From positions 1 through 64,000 of the forward strand of contig JAPPFL010000054.1 in assembly GCA_028823855.1 (NCBI GenBank): 64,000 nucleotides of DNA, in the 5' to 3' direction. The position numbers and the translations under genes are program-made. Under the pieces are notes generated by a model. The model was not told the origin of the DNA. It saw nothing but the letters and a program-made list of their open reading frames with translations, and ran no database searches. Positions 36,264-45,329 of the stretch are shown one piece after another. The DNA is from Albidovulum sp. Its GTDB lineage: Bacteria; Pseudomonadota; Alphaproteobacteria; Rhodobacterales; Rhodobacteraceae. How positions within the stretch are numbered: position 1 is the stretch's first letter; the number at the start of each line of letters is the position of its first letter.

Positions 36264-39200
36264 CTATCCTGCGGCGGCGAATAGCGTCGCATTGCCGCCG
36301 GCGGCGGTCGTGTCAATGCAGGTATGGCGCTCCAAAAGGCACTTTTCCATCAAGTCAAGCGAAGAAACCAACGGGATGATCGGTCCGGAGCGCGCCGCGA
36401 GGGCGCGTCTCGCCTTCCGCAGGTCGTCGTAGTCGCTCCACAGCGCGACGACATCCAAATGTTTCAACTCCGCCAGCGCGGAACGGGGAAGCATGCCTTG
36501 AACGGCGTTTTCGTGTTCGGCGCCGGCCGCGACGACGACAACGGAGCATCCCGCGTCGCTTGCGACCGACGCCTGCGCGACCGCGTCTTCGGGCCGCGGA
36601 CCCAGGCAAAGAACGGTCCCGCGCGGGAAAAAGCGCAGATCGTTCGTCTCGCCCGTCGGCCCCGGCATCGCTTCGGCTTTAACCGCCCGGTCGGCCCGGA
36701 ACCGGACTCGATTCAAGGTGCCTTGCACCTCCGCTGGATCCGCCTCCGCGCTTTCGTCAACTTGATGAAGGCGCATTTCCCCTCGCGTGAGACCGCGTAA
36801 AAACTCCGGGCCGCCGGCTTTCGGGCCGGTACCGGACAATCCCTCTCCGCCGAATGGCTGCGATCCCACGACGGCTCCGATCTGGTTTCGATTGACGTAG
36901 ATGTTGCCGACTTTCAGGCGATTCGAAAGCCGTTCAACGCGTTCGTCGATGCGCGAGTGCATGCCGAATGTCAGTCCGTAGCCGCTGGCGTTGATCGCAT
37001 CGACAACTTGTTCGAATTCGTTCGGGCGGAACGTCGCGACATGCAGCACCGGACCGAAAATCTCTTCTTCCAGATCGGCGATTCCCTTTACGCTGATGAC
37101 CGCCGGACCGATAAAGTTGCCGCCGTCCGGCGCCGAGCATTGCTTTAGCAGCCGCCCCTGCGAATGGGCCGCCTCGATGTGCATATTCACATGCTCTTTT
37201 GCGAATGAGTCGATCAAGGGGCCAACGTCGGTAGAAACATCCCAGGGATCGTGGATTCGAAGTTCATCCATGGCGCCGAACAGCATATTCAGAAACGAAT
37301 TCGCGATATCCTCCTGCAAATATAGCATCCTGAGAGCGGAGCACCGCTGTCCCGCCGATTGGAACGCGGACACGATGATTGCCTTGATTGCTTGCTCGGG
37401 CAGCGCCGTGCTGTCCACGATCATCGCGTTCAAGCCGCCGGTTTCGGCAATGAGAGGCGCGTCGGGAGATGCGGACTCGGACATCGCCTGTTCAATCATT
37501 CGCGCAGTTTCAGTCGAACCCGTAAAACAGACGCCGGATATTTTCGGGCTCGACACAAGCCTGGCGCCCAGAGTTGCCCCGCTGCCCGGAAGCAGTTTCA
37601 GAACGTCGTCCGGCACGCCCGCTTCATGAAGGCACTCAACCGCAAGATTCGCGATCAAGGGAGTCTGCCGAGCCGGCTTAGCAAGTACGCCGTTGCCTGC
37701 GGCTAGCGCTCCGGCGACCTGCCCGGTAAATATCGCGAAAGGAAAGTTCCACGGCGAAATGCAGACGACCACGCCCAATGGCGGCCGATCGCTGATTTTT
37801 AGCCCTTCCAATGCGTAGTAGCGCAAGAAATCGACGGCTTCTCGAAGTTCCGCCGTCGCGTCGGCAAGCGTCTTTCCCGCTTCACGGCACAAAAGCGCGA
37901 AAAACACGTCCGCGCGTTCTTCGTATATTTCGGATGCGCGGATCAAAACGCGAGACCTCTCGCGCGCGGTCTCGTCGCTCCAGTCGCGAGCGTTTTCCAG
38001 AAATCGATCCGCATCCTCGGCGGCAACCTCTCGGACGCTTCCGACGATTTCCGAGGTATCGGCCGGATTCACGATTTCTGCCGACATGTTCTCCGTGGCT
38101 TCCGGCACCGATCCCGTCGGCATGCTCCAGACTGAATTGCGATGCGGCGCGCGCGCTTCCTCGATTTCCGCGACCTGTCCCGGATTGTGCAGGTCCCAGC
38201 CCTTCGAATTGCGTCTCTCCGACCCGAAGATTTCCGATGGCGGAACCACCGGGCGAATATTGCTTTCCCGGGCCCTTGCCAGCGATTCAAACGGGCAGGC
38301 GGCGATGTCGCTTTCGCTGCGCGACAAATCCGCGATCTGGTTCACGAAAGAGCTGTTGGCGCCGTTTTCGAGCATGCGACGCGCCAGATAGGGAAGTAGC
38401 TCGCGATGCTCGCCTACCGGCGCGTATATCCTGCACCTGACGTCTTCGCGCTTGCGGATTAACGAGTGGAGCGCTTCGCCCATGCCGTGGATTCGCTGAA
38501 ACTCGAAGGGCTGGCCCCCATCGGCGAGACCGAGAATTGCCGATACGGTGTGCGCGTTGTGCCCGGCGAATTGCGGATAAATTCGATCGGTCATTCCCAG
38601 CAGCTTTTTTGCGCAGCACAAATAGGAAATGTCGGTCGCCGCTTTTCTGGTGAATACGGGAAAATCCACCAGGCCCTCGACTTGCGCCCGCTTGATTTCC
38701 GTGTCCCAGTACGCGCCCTTGACCAGGCGAATCATGATTTTTCGATCAAGCTCTTTGGCCAATTCGTAAAGGTAGTCGATTACGTGGGGGGCCGCTTTTC
38801 CGTAGGCCTGAACGACGATTCCGAACCCGTCCCAGCCGCGCAGTTCCGGGTCTTGCAGCACCGCCTTGATCACTTCCAGAGACAGTTCGAGCCGGTCGGC
38901 CTCTTCAGCATCGATATTGATGCCCATATTCGCGTCTTTCGCCATTTTCGACAGAACCGAAACGCGTTCGACCAGTTCGCTCAGAACGCGATCCCTCTGC
39001 GTTAGCTCGTAGCGAGGATGCAACGCCGAAAGCTTGATGGAAACGCCGTGGTTGTCGCGAAAATCGGGCTTGTCGCATTTGGCGGCAAGCGTCGCGATTG
39101 CGGTCTTGTAGGCATCGTAAAACGCCTGCGCGTCCGTCGCGTTGAGCGCCGCTTCGCCCAGCATGTCGTAGGAGTAGTGAAACCCGTTCCGCTCGGCGGT

Positions 39201-39758
39201 CTTGGAGAGATTCACGGCTTCGCCGATCGTTCTTCCCAACACGAAGCGCCCGGCAAGCAATTTCAGGGAACGTCTGGCCGCGACGCGGATGATCGGCGTG
39301 AAAAGCCCTTTCGCCGACTTTCGCAACCCGGCCCGGAAGCCGCGTTCCGAAGACCCTTTAAGGCATGCCGAGGCCATGGAAAGCCCAAGCGTAAAGACGT
39401 TGACTAGACGCGAAGGGGACCTGCCTCGATGGCTGCTCCAGTCGGCTGCGACGAGCTTGTCCGCAATGAGGGCGTCGGCGGTCGCATTGTCCTCCACCCG
39501 CATGAGCGCCTCGGCAAGACGCAGCAAAGCGATTCCCTCGGATGTGCCTAGTCCGTACTCGGCTAGCATCGCTTCGACGAGGCCCGGTCTCGATGAACTT
39601 CGAATCTCTCCGACTAGGCTTTCGGCATCCTCGCATGCCTTCAGCCTGACCTTCTCCGGAACGGCGAACTCGGACAAAAGGTTCTCCAAGTGCAGATCCT
39701 CGTTCGTCGCTTTTGCCGACAAGATTTGTTCGCGATATTTATCGAGCTTGTCTTCCAA
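36264..39758 (-). CDS. putA: Bifunctional proline dehydrogenase / glutamate-semialdehyde dehydrogenase (PutA)
   Basis: PutA oxidises proline to pyrroline-5-carboxylate (FAD) and then to glutamate (NAD). The 1164-residue product has a helical arm (about 1-150), a PRODH barrel (about 170-470; VSIKLSALHPRYE, NIDAEEADRLE, RLVKGAYWD, and HGMGEAL) and an aldehyde dehydrogenase domain (about 530-1010) with Glu772 in AETGGLNA and Cys806 in GQRCSAL. The C-terminal extension is about 150 residues. There is no N-terminal ribbon-helix-helix, so it should not be an autorepressor. The start is TTG at 39758, supported by GGAGG seven bases upstream; the nearby ATG is out of frame. It diverges from the hydroxyproline operon. 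Confidence 0.96.
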   Translation of the reverse strand: MEDKLDKYREQILSAKATNEDLHLENLLSEFAVPEKVRLKACEDAESLVGEIRSSSRPGLVEAMLAEYGLGTSEGIALLRLAEALMRVEDNATADALIADKLVAADWSSHRGRSPSRLVNVFTLGLSMASACLKGSSERGFRAGLRKSAKGLFTPIIRVAARRSLKLLAGRFVLGRTIGEAVNLSKTAERNGFHYSYDMLGEAALNATDAQAFYDAYKTAIATLAAKCDKPDFRDNHGVSIKLSALHPRYELTQRDRVLSELVERVSVLSKMAKDANMGINIDAEEADRLELSLEVIKAVLQDPELRGWDGFGIVVQAYGKAAPHVIDYLYELAKELDRKIMIRLVKGAYWDTEIKRAQVEGLVDFPVFTRKAATDISYLCCAKKLLGMTDRIYPQFAGHNAHTVSAILGLADGGQPFEFQRIHGMGEALHSLIRKREDVRCRIYAPVGEHRELLPYLARRMLENGANSSFVNQIADLSRSESDIAACPFESLARARESNIRPVVPPSEIFGSERRNSKGWDLHNPGQVAEIEEARAPHRNSVWSMPTGSVPEATENMSAEIVNPADTSEIVGSVREVAAEDADRFLENARDWSDETARERSRVLIRASEIYEERADVFFALLCREAGKTLADATAELREAVDFLRYYALEGLKISDRPPLGVVVCISPWNFPFAIFTGQVAGALAAGNGVLAKPARQTPLIANLAVECLHEAGVPDDVLKLLPGSGATLGARLVSSPKISGVCFTGSTETARMIEQAMSESASPDAPLIAETGGLNAMIVDSTALPEQAIKAIIVSAFQSAGQRCSALRMLYLQEDIANSFLNMLFGAMDELRIHDPWDVSTDVGPLIDSFAKEHVNMHIEAAHSQGRLLKQCSAPDGGNFIGPAVISVKGIADLEEEIFGPVLHVATFRPNEFEQVVDAINASGYGLTFGMHSRIDERVERLSNRLKVGNIYVNRNQIGAVVGSQPFGGEGLSGTGPKAGGPEFLRGLTRGEMRLHQVDESAEADPAEVQGTLNRVRFRADRAVKAEAMPGPTGETNDLRFFPRGTVLCLGPRPEDAVAQASVASDAGCSVVVVAAGAEHENAVQGMLPRSALAELKHLDVVALWSDYDDLRKARRALAARSGPIIPLVSSLDLMEKCLLERHTCIDTTAAGGNATLFAAAG

Positions 39759-39952
39759 CTCATTCCCTCCCGCAGGTCGAAACCGAAATCGCCGCTCAGC
39801 GCCGCGCCGCTATGTCTAAACGGAATCCGCGGTCCATTCCTAGCGCATCTGAGGACTAATTTGCTCCCGGCCCGCTCGCACACGGCGGTCATTGTACTTG
39901 TGTCGATTCCTAATCTGTGTCAAAAAAATGTTCTTGTATACTGGAGGAAACA

Positions 39953-40756
39953 ATGAATTTTATCAGAATCGCCTCGATCGGAATAGCGATTGCGGCAACT
40001 GCGTTCCCGGCGTACGCAGACAAGCTAGACGATGTTATCGACGCTGGCCTATTGCGCTGCGGCGTCGTACTCGACTTTCCGCCGATCGGCTACCGCGACG
40101 AAAACAACGAGCCTGCCGGGTTCGATGTTGAGTATTGTAAGGATTTAGCCGCAGCCATGGACGTCGATTACGAAATTCTTCCGCTGACATGGGCCGAGCG
40201 CCTTCCCGTTATCGTCACAAATAGGGCCGACGTAGTGTTCGGCGGCACGTCCGATACGCTCGAGCGCGCAAAAACGGTCGGGTTCACCATTCCCTATGCG
40301 ATCTACTATGCGCAGGCCATTGTCGGCAAAGACAGCGGCGTCGAGACTTTTGAAGATCTAAACGGCGTTCGGGTTGCCGCCGCGGTCGGCACCGTTCCGG
40401 AAATCGAATTCCTGAAATACGCCGAGGCGTGGGGTACGGAAGACCTTTATCAGGGCTATCAGTCGGAGAACGAAGTATTTCTTGCCGTGGCGCAAGGAAA
40501 GGCCGATGTCGGCATAACGACAAATACGGCAGTGAAGCCCATTGTGGAGCAATACGACACGATCATCGCGGGACCGAGAATGCCTTGGACAACCGACTAC
40601 ACGTCGGTTGTGGGCCCGCGCAAAGATGTTACGTGGCTCAACTACCTGAATCTCTTCATTACCCACCAGGTCCGGTCGGGACGCTACCAGGAGCTTTGGG
40701 GACGATTCGTTGGTGGCGAAGCTCCCGCTCTGAGAATTCCTGGCGTAATGTATTGA
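39953..40756 (+). CDS. Amino-acid-type ABC transporter, substrate-binding protein (hydroxyproline operon)
   Basis: The 267-residue product is a family 3 periplasmic binding protein with a Sec signal (about residues 1-21, ending FPAYAD) and the fold markers LRCGVVLDFPPIGYRDENNE, GFDVEYCKDLAAAM and TWAERLPVIVTNRADVVFGG. ATG 39953 is preceded by GGAGGA; the longer form from 39917 adds a cysteine-rich stretch before the signal and is rejected. It is the first gene of a five- or six-gene operon divergent from putA, so proline, hydroxyproline or their betaines are the likely ligands. Confidence 0.94.
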   Translation: MNFIRIASIGIAIAATAFPAYADKLDDVIDAGLLRCGVVLDFPPIGYRDENNEPAGFDVEYCKDLAAAMDVDYEILPLTWAERLPVIVTNRADVVFGGTSDTLERAKTVGFTIPYAIYYAQAIVGKDSGVETFEDLNGVRVAAAVGTVPEIEFLKYAEAWGTEDLYQGYQSENEVFLAVAQGKADVGITTNTAVKPIVEQYDTIIAGPRMPWTTDYTSVVGPRKDVTWLNYLNLFITHQVRSGRYQELWGRFVGGEAPALRIPGVMY

Positions 40757-40777
40757 CATAGCAGGCTACAGCAGATT

Positions 40778-40801
40778 GCCCCGGCGGCGTGTCGCCGGGG
40801 C
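40778..40801 (+). promoter_or_regulatory. Intercistronic hairpin after the binding-protein gene
   Basis: GCCCCGGCG (40778-40786), six-base loop, CGCCGGGGC (40793-40801): a perfect 9-bp GC stem 21 bp after the binding-protein stop and 24 bp before the permease start, without a U-run. Likely an mRNA stabiliser or partial terminator giving excess binding protein. Confidence 0.7.
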
Positions 40802-40825
40802 GCCATAACTCCGAACTGCGCGGCC

Positions 40826-41485
40826 TTGGACTATAATTTTCACTGGCGCCCGGTGTTCCGGGATTTGCCGGAGTTGATCGAAGCCGGTCTCGTCACGCTT
40901 CAAGTGGCCGTCCTTTCGATGCTGATCGGAATCGTGGTCGGCATAGTTCTGGCGATCATGCGAATGAAGGGCACCGCGCCCGCGCGATGGGTCGCCGTCG
41001 CGTGGATAGAGCTGGCGCGAAACACTCCGGCACTTTTCCAGCTGTTTTTTTTCGGTTTCGGGCTAGGCGCATTCGGCCTGCATTTGTCTCCGTTTTTCAT
41101 AGTACTGTCCGGGCTGACATTCAACAACGCCGGATATCTGGCCGAGAATTTCCGCGGCGGCTTCCAAGCGATTCCGGAAACGCAGATGCGGGCCGCCCGC
41201 TGCCTAGGGATGACGGCGACGCAGGCGTACGTCCGCATCATCATTCCCCAGGTTTTCCGGATCGTGTATCATCCGATGACCAATCAAATGGTTTGGGCCG
41301 TGCTCATGTCTTCGCTAGGCATGCTCGTGGGCTTCAGGGAATTGTCGGGCGAAACCCAGTTCTTCGCTTCGCGCACTTTTCGCATATTCGAGTATTTCGC
41401 GGTTACCGCGGTCATCTACTATGTGATCGTCAAGCTTATTTTGGGGTTTTCGCGCGTTCTTGCCATGCGGCTATTCCGTTATTGA
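40826..41485 (+). CDS. Amino-acid-type ABC transporter, permease 1
   Basis: The 219-residue product has about five membrane segments, the motif ELARNTPALFQLFFFGFGLG and the EAA loop AARCLGMTATQAYVRIIIPQ. The start is TTG at 40826; no ATG or GTG lies in a better place, and the ribosome binding site is weak, so translation may be low compared with the binding protein. It probably forms a heterodimer with the next gene product. Confidence 0.92.
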   Translation: MDYNFHWRPVFRDLPELIEAGLVTLQVAVLSMLIGIVVGIVLAIMRMKGTAPARWVAVAWIELARNTPALFQLFFFGFGLGAFGLHLSPFFIVLSGLTFNNAGYLAENFRGGFQAIPETQMRAARCLGMTATQAYVRIIIPQVFRIVYHPMTNQMVWAVLMSSLGMLVGFRELSGETQFFASRTFRIFEYFAVTAVIYYVIVKLILGFSRVLAMRLFRY

Positions 41486-41497
41486 GCGGAGGCGGGC

Positions 41498-42160
41498 ATG
41501 GAATCGTCATTGAATTTCTTCACGGGGTTCAAATTCCAGGACTTGCTGTTTCTCGGCGAAGCCGCTGTCCGTACACTGCTTATTTCCGGAATTTCGATAG
41601 CGGCTGGAACTGTTCTCGGCGTGCTGTTCGGATGGCTGCTTTACGAAGGACGGATTTTCGCGTCGGCAACGCTCGCGCCCGTACTGGACGTGTTTCGCTC
41701 GATCCCATTGATTATTCAACTGGTGCTTTTCTACAATTTCGCGCCGATTATCGGCCTTTCGCTCGACCCCTTCGCCTGCGGCACGATCGTGCTCACCGTC
41801 TATACCGCTGCGCTGGCGGCGAATGTTGCTCGAGGCGGTATCGAAGCCGTGGCCATTCCGCTGAGGCGCGCGTCCCGCAGCCTCGGCATGACGTACTGGC
41901 AGGACATGATCTACGTCGTCGCGCCAATCGGCATTCGAGCGATATTCCCGGCTTGGGTGGGCGTAGCTCTCGGGGTCATGAAGGATAGCGCCTTGGTATC
42001 CGTGCTCGGCTATATCGAATTGCTCAAGGCTTCCCAAATTCTAATCACCCGAACCCAGGAGCCGTTCTTGATTCTCGCGGTCGCGGGAGCATTCTATTTT
42101 GCTCTTTCCTTTCCCGTCGCGCGGTTCGCCGACCGGCTCGAGCAAAGGTGGTCGCAATGA
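41498..42160 (+). CDS. Amino-acid-type ABC transporter, permease 2
   Basis: The 220-residue product resembles permease 1 in layout: five membrane segments, FRSIPLIIQLVLFYNFAPIIG, and the EAA loop RRASRSLGMTYWQDMIYVVAP. It starts 12 bp after permease 1 behind a GAGCGGAGGCGGG site. The stop overlaps the ATPase start by four bases. Confidence 0.92.
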   Translation: MESSLNFFTGFKFQDLLFLGEAAVRTLLISGISIAAGTVLGVLFGWLLYEGRIFASATLAPVLDVFRSIPLIIQLVLFYNFAPIIGLSLDPFACGTIVLTVYTAALAANVARGGIEAVAIPLRRASRSLGMTYWQDMIYVVAPIGIRAIFPAWVGVALGVMKDSALVSVLGYIELLKASQILITRTQEPFLILAVAGAFYFALSFPVARFADRLEQRWSQ

Positions 42161-42879
42161 TAATAGTCAAGGAATTGCACAAGTATTTCAAAGACCTGCA
42201 CGTTCTTAGGGGCATCGATCTCGTTGTCGAGAAGGGCGTGGTCTTGAGCATCGTCGGTGCTTCGGGCTCCGGCAAGTCCACTTTGCTCTATTGCATCAAT
42301 GCTCTTGAATCCATCGATTCCGGGAGCATCACGGTAGACGGCGAGGACGTTCACGCCAAAGGAACCGACATCAATTTGCTGCGCCGGAAACTAGGCATGG
42401 TATTCCAGCAGTGGAACAGCTTCCCGCACCTGACGGCTCTTGAAAACGTCGCGCTGTCGCCGCGTATCGTGCGCAAGCTTTCCCGAGCCGAAGCCCGAGA
42501 CGTTGCAGCCAGGCGTCTCGAACATGTCGGACTGGGCGACAAGCTCAACAGCTTCCCAAATGCGCTATCGGGCGGCCAGCAGCAGCGGCTGGCGATAGCG
42601 CGGGCGCTGGCGATGGAGCCGAGCTATATGCTCTTCGACGAAGCTACTTCGGCGCTTGACCCCGAACTTGTCGGAGAAGTCCTTGATACGATGCGCCTTC
42701 TTGCAGAGGAAGGCATGACGATGATCTGCGTTACCCACGAGATGGGATTCGCGCGCGACGTATCGGACCGCGTAGCGTACGTCCACGATGGAACTATCGA
42801 GGAAATTGGACCGCCCGAACAGATTTTCGGCGAACCGAATTCGGAAAAGACAAGAAGGTTTTTGTCGAAAGTCCGCTAA
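42157..42879 (+). CDS. Amino-acid-type ABC transporter, ATPase
   Basis: The 240-residue product has Walker A (GASGSGKST), Q-loop (GMVFQQWNSFPH), signature LSGGQQQR, Walker B (YMLFDEATSALDP) and the switch His in [13 protein letters not shown] 42157 overlaps the permease stop (ATGA) and has AAAGGTGG upstream; the GTG at 42148 is the alternative. It is clearly related to the ATPase at 23684-24481. Confidence 0.95.
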   Translation: MIIVKELHKYFKDLHVLRGIDLVVEKGVVLSIVGASGSGKSTLLYCINALESIDSGSITVDGEDVHAKGTDINLLRRKLGMVFQQWNSFPHLTALENVALSPRIVRKLSRAEARDVAARRLEHVGLGDKLNSFPNALSGGQQQRLAIARALAMEPSYMLFDEATSALDPELVGEVLDTMRLLAEEGMTMICVTHEMGFARDVSDRVAYVHDGTIEEIGPPEQIFGEPNSEKTRRFLSKVR

Positions 42880-42955
42880 ACCCTCTTGCGCCCCCTAGAG
42901 ACCAGGACAGCATTTTTGCCGGCGATAGAACCGGCGCGAACCGGAGGATGAAACC

Positions 42956-44062
42956 ATGAAAATCACGGCGATACGGGCTTGGCAAGTCGATCTTCCCGTA
43001 AAGGAGGGACGTTACGCCTGGTCGAATGGAAAGTTCGTCGATGTTTTCGACAGCACGGTGGTCGAGATTGAAACCGACGAGGGGACCTCGGGATATGGCG
43101 AGTGCTGCCCTCTTGGCTCGGCATACCTTCCCTCCTATCCGGCGGGCGTTCGAGCCGGGCTAGCCGAACTCGCTCCTCACTTGATCGGCGCGGACCCGCT
43201 CAATCTCCACGGCGTGAACAGCCTGATGGATGAAGCCCTGCTAGGCCACCCCTACGCCAAGGCGCCCGTCGACATGGCTTGCTGGGACATACTTGGGAAG
43301 GCGGCGCGCATGCCCCTAGCCGCCCTGCTGGGCGGATTCTGCCAGGAAAGGATCGCGCTTTATCGCGCCATCTCCCAGGAAAGCCCGGAAGACATGGCCG
43401 CGAAGGTTGCCGAATACAGATCGAGCGGCTACCGCAAGTTTCAACTCAAGGTAGGCGGCGACCCGAACGTAGATATAGAGCGCATTGTTCGGTCGAGCGA
43501 AGTGCTTGAATCGGGAGACATTCTGGTTGCCGATGCCAACACTGGATGGACTCGCCATGAAGCCGCGCGAGTCGCGGCGGCGGTAAGCCATCTCGATGTC
43601 TATATCGAGCAGCCCTGCCCCTCCTACGAGGAGTGCGTTTCCATTCGAAAGCGAACCGCCAAGCCGTTCGTGCTGGATGAATCGATTGACGGCGTCTCCG
43701 CCCTGCTACGCGGAATCGCCGACGATGCGATGGATGTCATCAATTTGAAAATCTCCAAAGTCGGCGGCTTGACCCGTGCGCGATTGATGCGGGACATCTG
43801 CGTGGCCTCGGGAATTCCGATGACAATCGAGGATACCTGGGGAGGCGATATCACAACCTCGGCGATCGCTCATCTCGCATGCTCGACGCCCGAAGAATTT
43901 TGCTTTTCCGCGACGGACTTCAATTCGTACGTTTCCGTGTCCATTGCCGAAAACGCTCCGAGACGGGTCGACGGCGGCTTTTCGGCTCCGCGAGGCTACG
44001 GGCTGGGAGTCGAGCCGCGACGCGATGTTCTGGGCGATCCTGTATTCGAATACGGAAGCTGA
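42956..44062 (+). CDS. Enolase-superfamily cis-3-hydroxy-L-proline dehydratase-like enzyme
   Basis: The 368-residue product is of the mandelate racemase/muconate lactonising group. The catalytic set is visible: Lys in FQLKVGGDP, metal ligands Asp in VADANTGWT, Glu in [10 protein letters not shown] and Glu in LDESIDG, and the second Lys in [17 protein letters not shown]. The opening ([31 protein letters not shown]) resembles the group characterised as cis-3-hydroxy-L-proline dehydratase or hydroxyproline-betaine epimerase. The next gene, a trans-3-hydroxyproline dehydratase, favours the first role. The product would be pyrroline-2-carboxylate, reduced to proline and then oxidised by PutA. Full length, with GGAGG upstream. 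Confidence 0.82.
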   Translation: MKITAIRAWQVDLPVKEGRYAWSNGKFVDVFDSTVVEIETDEGTSGYGECCPLGSAYLPSYPAGVRAGLAELAPHLIGADPLNLHGVNSLMDEALLGHPYAKAPVDMACWDILGKAARMPLAALLGGFCQERIALYRAISQESPEDMAAKVAEYRSSGYRKFQLKVGGDPNVDIERIVRSSEVLESGDILVADANTGWTRHEAARVAAAVSHLDVYIEQPCPSYEECVSIRKRTAKPFVLDESIDGVSALLRGIADDAMDVINLKISKVGGLTRARLMRDICVASGIPMTIEDTWGGDITTSAIAHLACSTPEEFCFSATDFNSYVSVSIAENAPRRVDGGFSAPRGYGLGVEPRRDVLGDPVFEYGS

Positions 44063-44070
44063 GCGAATCG

Positions 44071-45105
44071 ATGCGCAGCCGGAAGACGATTCATGTGATT
44101 TCCGCGCACGCGGAAGGCGAGGTCGGCGACGTGATTGTCGGCGGCGTGGAACCGCCGCCGGGCGATACGCTTTGGGAGCAGAGGAATTTCATCGCCGGCG
44201 ACGGCGAACTGCGCAATTTCGTCCTGAACGAGCCGCGAGGTGGCGTATTCAGGCACGTAAGCCTTCTCGTTCCACCCAAAAATCCCGCTGCGCGCATGGG
44301 CTTCATCGTAATGGAGCCCGAAGACACTCCGCCCATGTCGGGATCGAACTCGATTTGCGTTTCAACCGTGCTGCTCGATGGAGGCATCCTGCCCATGACC
44401 GAGCCGGTAACCGAATTCGTTCTCGAAGCGCCGGGAGGGCTGGTTCACGTCTCGGCGCAATGCCGGAACGGAAAAGCCGAAAGGATAAACGTAAGAAACC
44501 TGCCGTCATTCGTCGACATAGCGGAAGCCGACTTGGAAGTGGACGGCATCGGAACGATAAAGGTGGCGACAGCATACGGCGGCGACAGTTTCGTCATCGT
44601 CGACGCCGACGACATGGGGTATTCCATAGCGCCCGACGAAGCCGGCGATATCGCAAGATCCGGCGTTGAAATAACGGAGGCCGCCAATCGCCAGCTCGGC
44701 TTCAGGCATCCCGGCAACCCTGAATGGAACCGCATTTCGTTTTGCCTTTTCGCGGGAAAGTGCGAGATCGTTCAGGAAGAGATCAGGGCTCGCCAAGCCG
44801 TTGCGATCAAGCCCGGAAAAGTAGACAGATCTCCAACCGGAACCGCCGTGTCCGCGCGCATGGCGCTATTGCATGCGCAGGGCATGCTGTCCGGGCGGCA
44901 GCGATATGTTGCGAAATCGATTTTAGACTCGGAATTTTCCGGCCGCATCGCGGGTAGGACGGATGTCGCCGGGCTGCCGGCCATCGTTCCCGAAATCTCA
45001 GGTCGCGCATGGATCACGGGAATCCACCAGCACATGCTTGATCCCGAAGATCCCTGGCCAGGCGGCTACAGACTCAACGACACCTGGGGGGCAACTCTCG
45101 AATAG
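44071..45105 (+). CDS. Proline-racemase-family trans-3-hydroxy-L-proline dehydratase-like enzyme
   Basis: The 344-residue product belongs to the proline racemase superfamily. In racemases two Cys act as acid/base; here the first site reads [10 protein letters not shown] with Ser90, and the second reads [10 protein letters not shown] with Thr256. Loss of the second Cys to Thr is the known mark of trans-3-hydroxyproline dehydratases, which remove water to give pyrroline-2-carboxylate. ATG 44071 lies 8 bp after the preceding stop; a longer frame into that gene is not needed. It is the last gene of the operon divergent from putA. Sequence style ([27 protein letters not shown]) fits the alphaproteobacterial branch. 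Confidence 0.85.
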   Translation: MRSRKTIHVISAHAEGEVGDVIVGGVEPPPGDTLWEQRNFIAGDGELRNFVLNEPRGGVFRHVSLLVPPKNPAARMGFIVMEPEDTPPMSGSNSICVSTVLLDGGILPMTEPVTEFVLEAPGGLVHVSAQCRNGKAERINVRNLPSFVDIAEADLEVDGIGTIKVATAYGGDSFVIVDADDMGYSIAPDEAGDIARSGVEITEAANRQLGFRHPGNPEWNRISFCLFAGKCEIVQEEIRARQAVAIKPGKVDRSPTGTAVSARMALLHAQGMLSGRQRYVAKSILDSEFSGRIAGRTDVAGLPAIVPEISGRAWITGIHQHMLDPEDPWPGGYRLNDTWGATLE

Positions 45106-45266
45106 CGCAGCCGTTCGGCATCCGAGATGCCCGATTGCGCTGTACAGTCGTCGGGTCGCGAATGGCGTCGCAGCGATAGGCGGGTTTACGCGCTAGGGAA
45201 ATCGTATTAGCAAAGACGATTGGTCGGCGGCGGGAACTGCTCGAACGCCGGTATGATCGATTGATC

Positions 45267-45296
45267 TTGACATATTCGGCGCGACCGCAATAACTT
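45267..45296 (+). promoter_or_regulatory. Sigma70-type promoter candidate for the response regulator
   Basis: TTGACA (45267-45272), 18-bp spacer, TAACTT (45291-45296), leaving about 27 bases to the ATG at 45330. The -35 is a perfect consensus match, the -10 matches TATAAT at three of six positions. Confidence 0.45.
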
Positions 45297-45329
45297 TTTC
45301 CTAGAACTAAAGCGTTGGAATCGTAGACA

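Noticed and set aside
39937..39942. TATACT as -10 for the hydroxyproline operon
   Set aside because: A start at the usual distance would cut off the GGAGGA ribosome site, and no -35 is evident.
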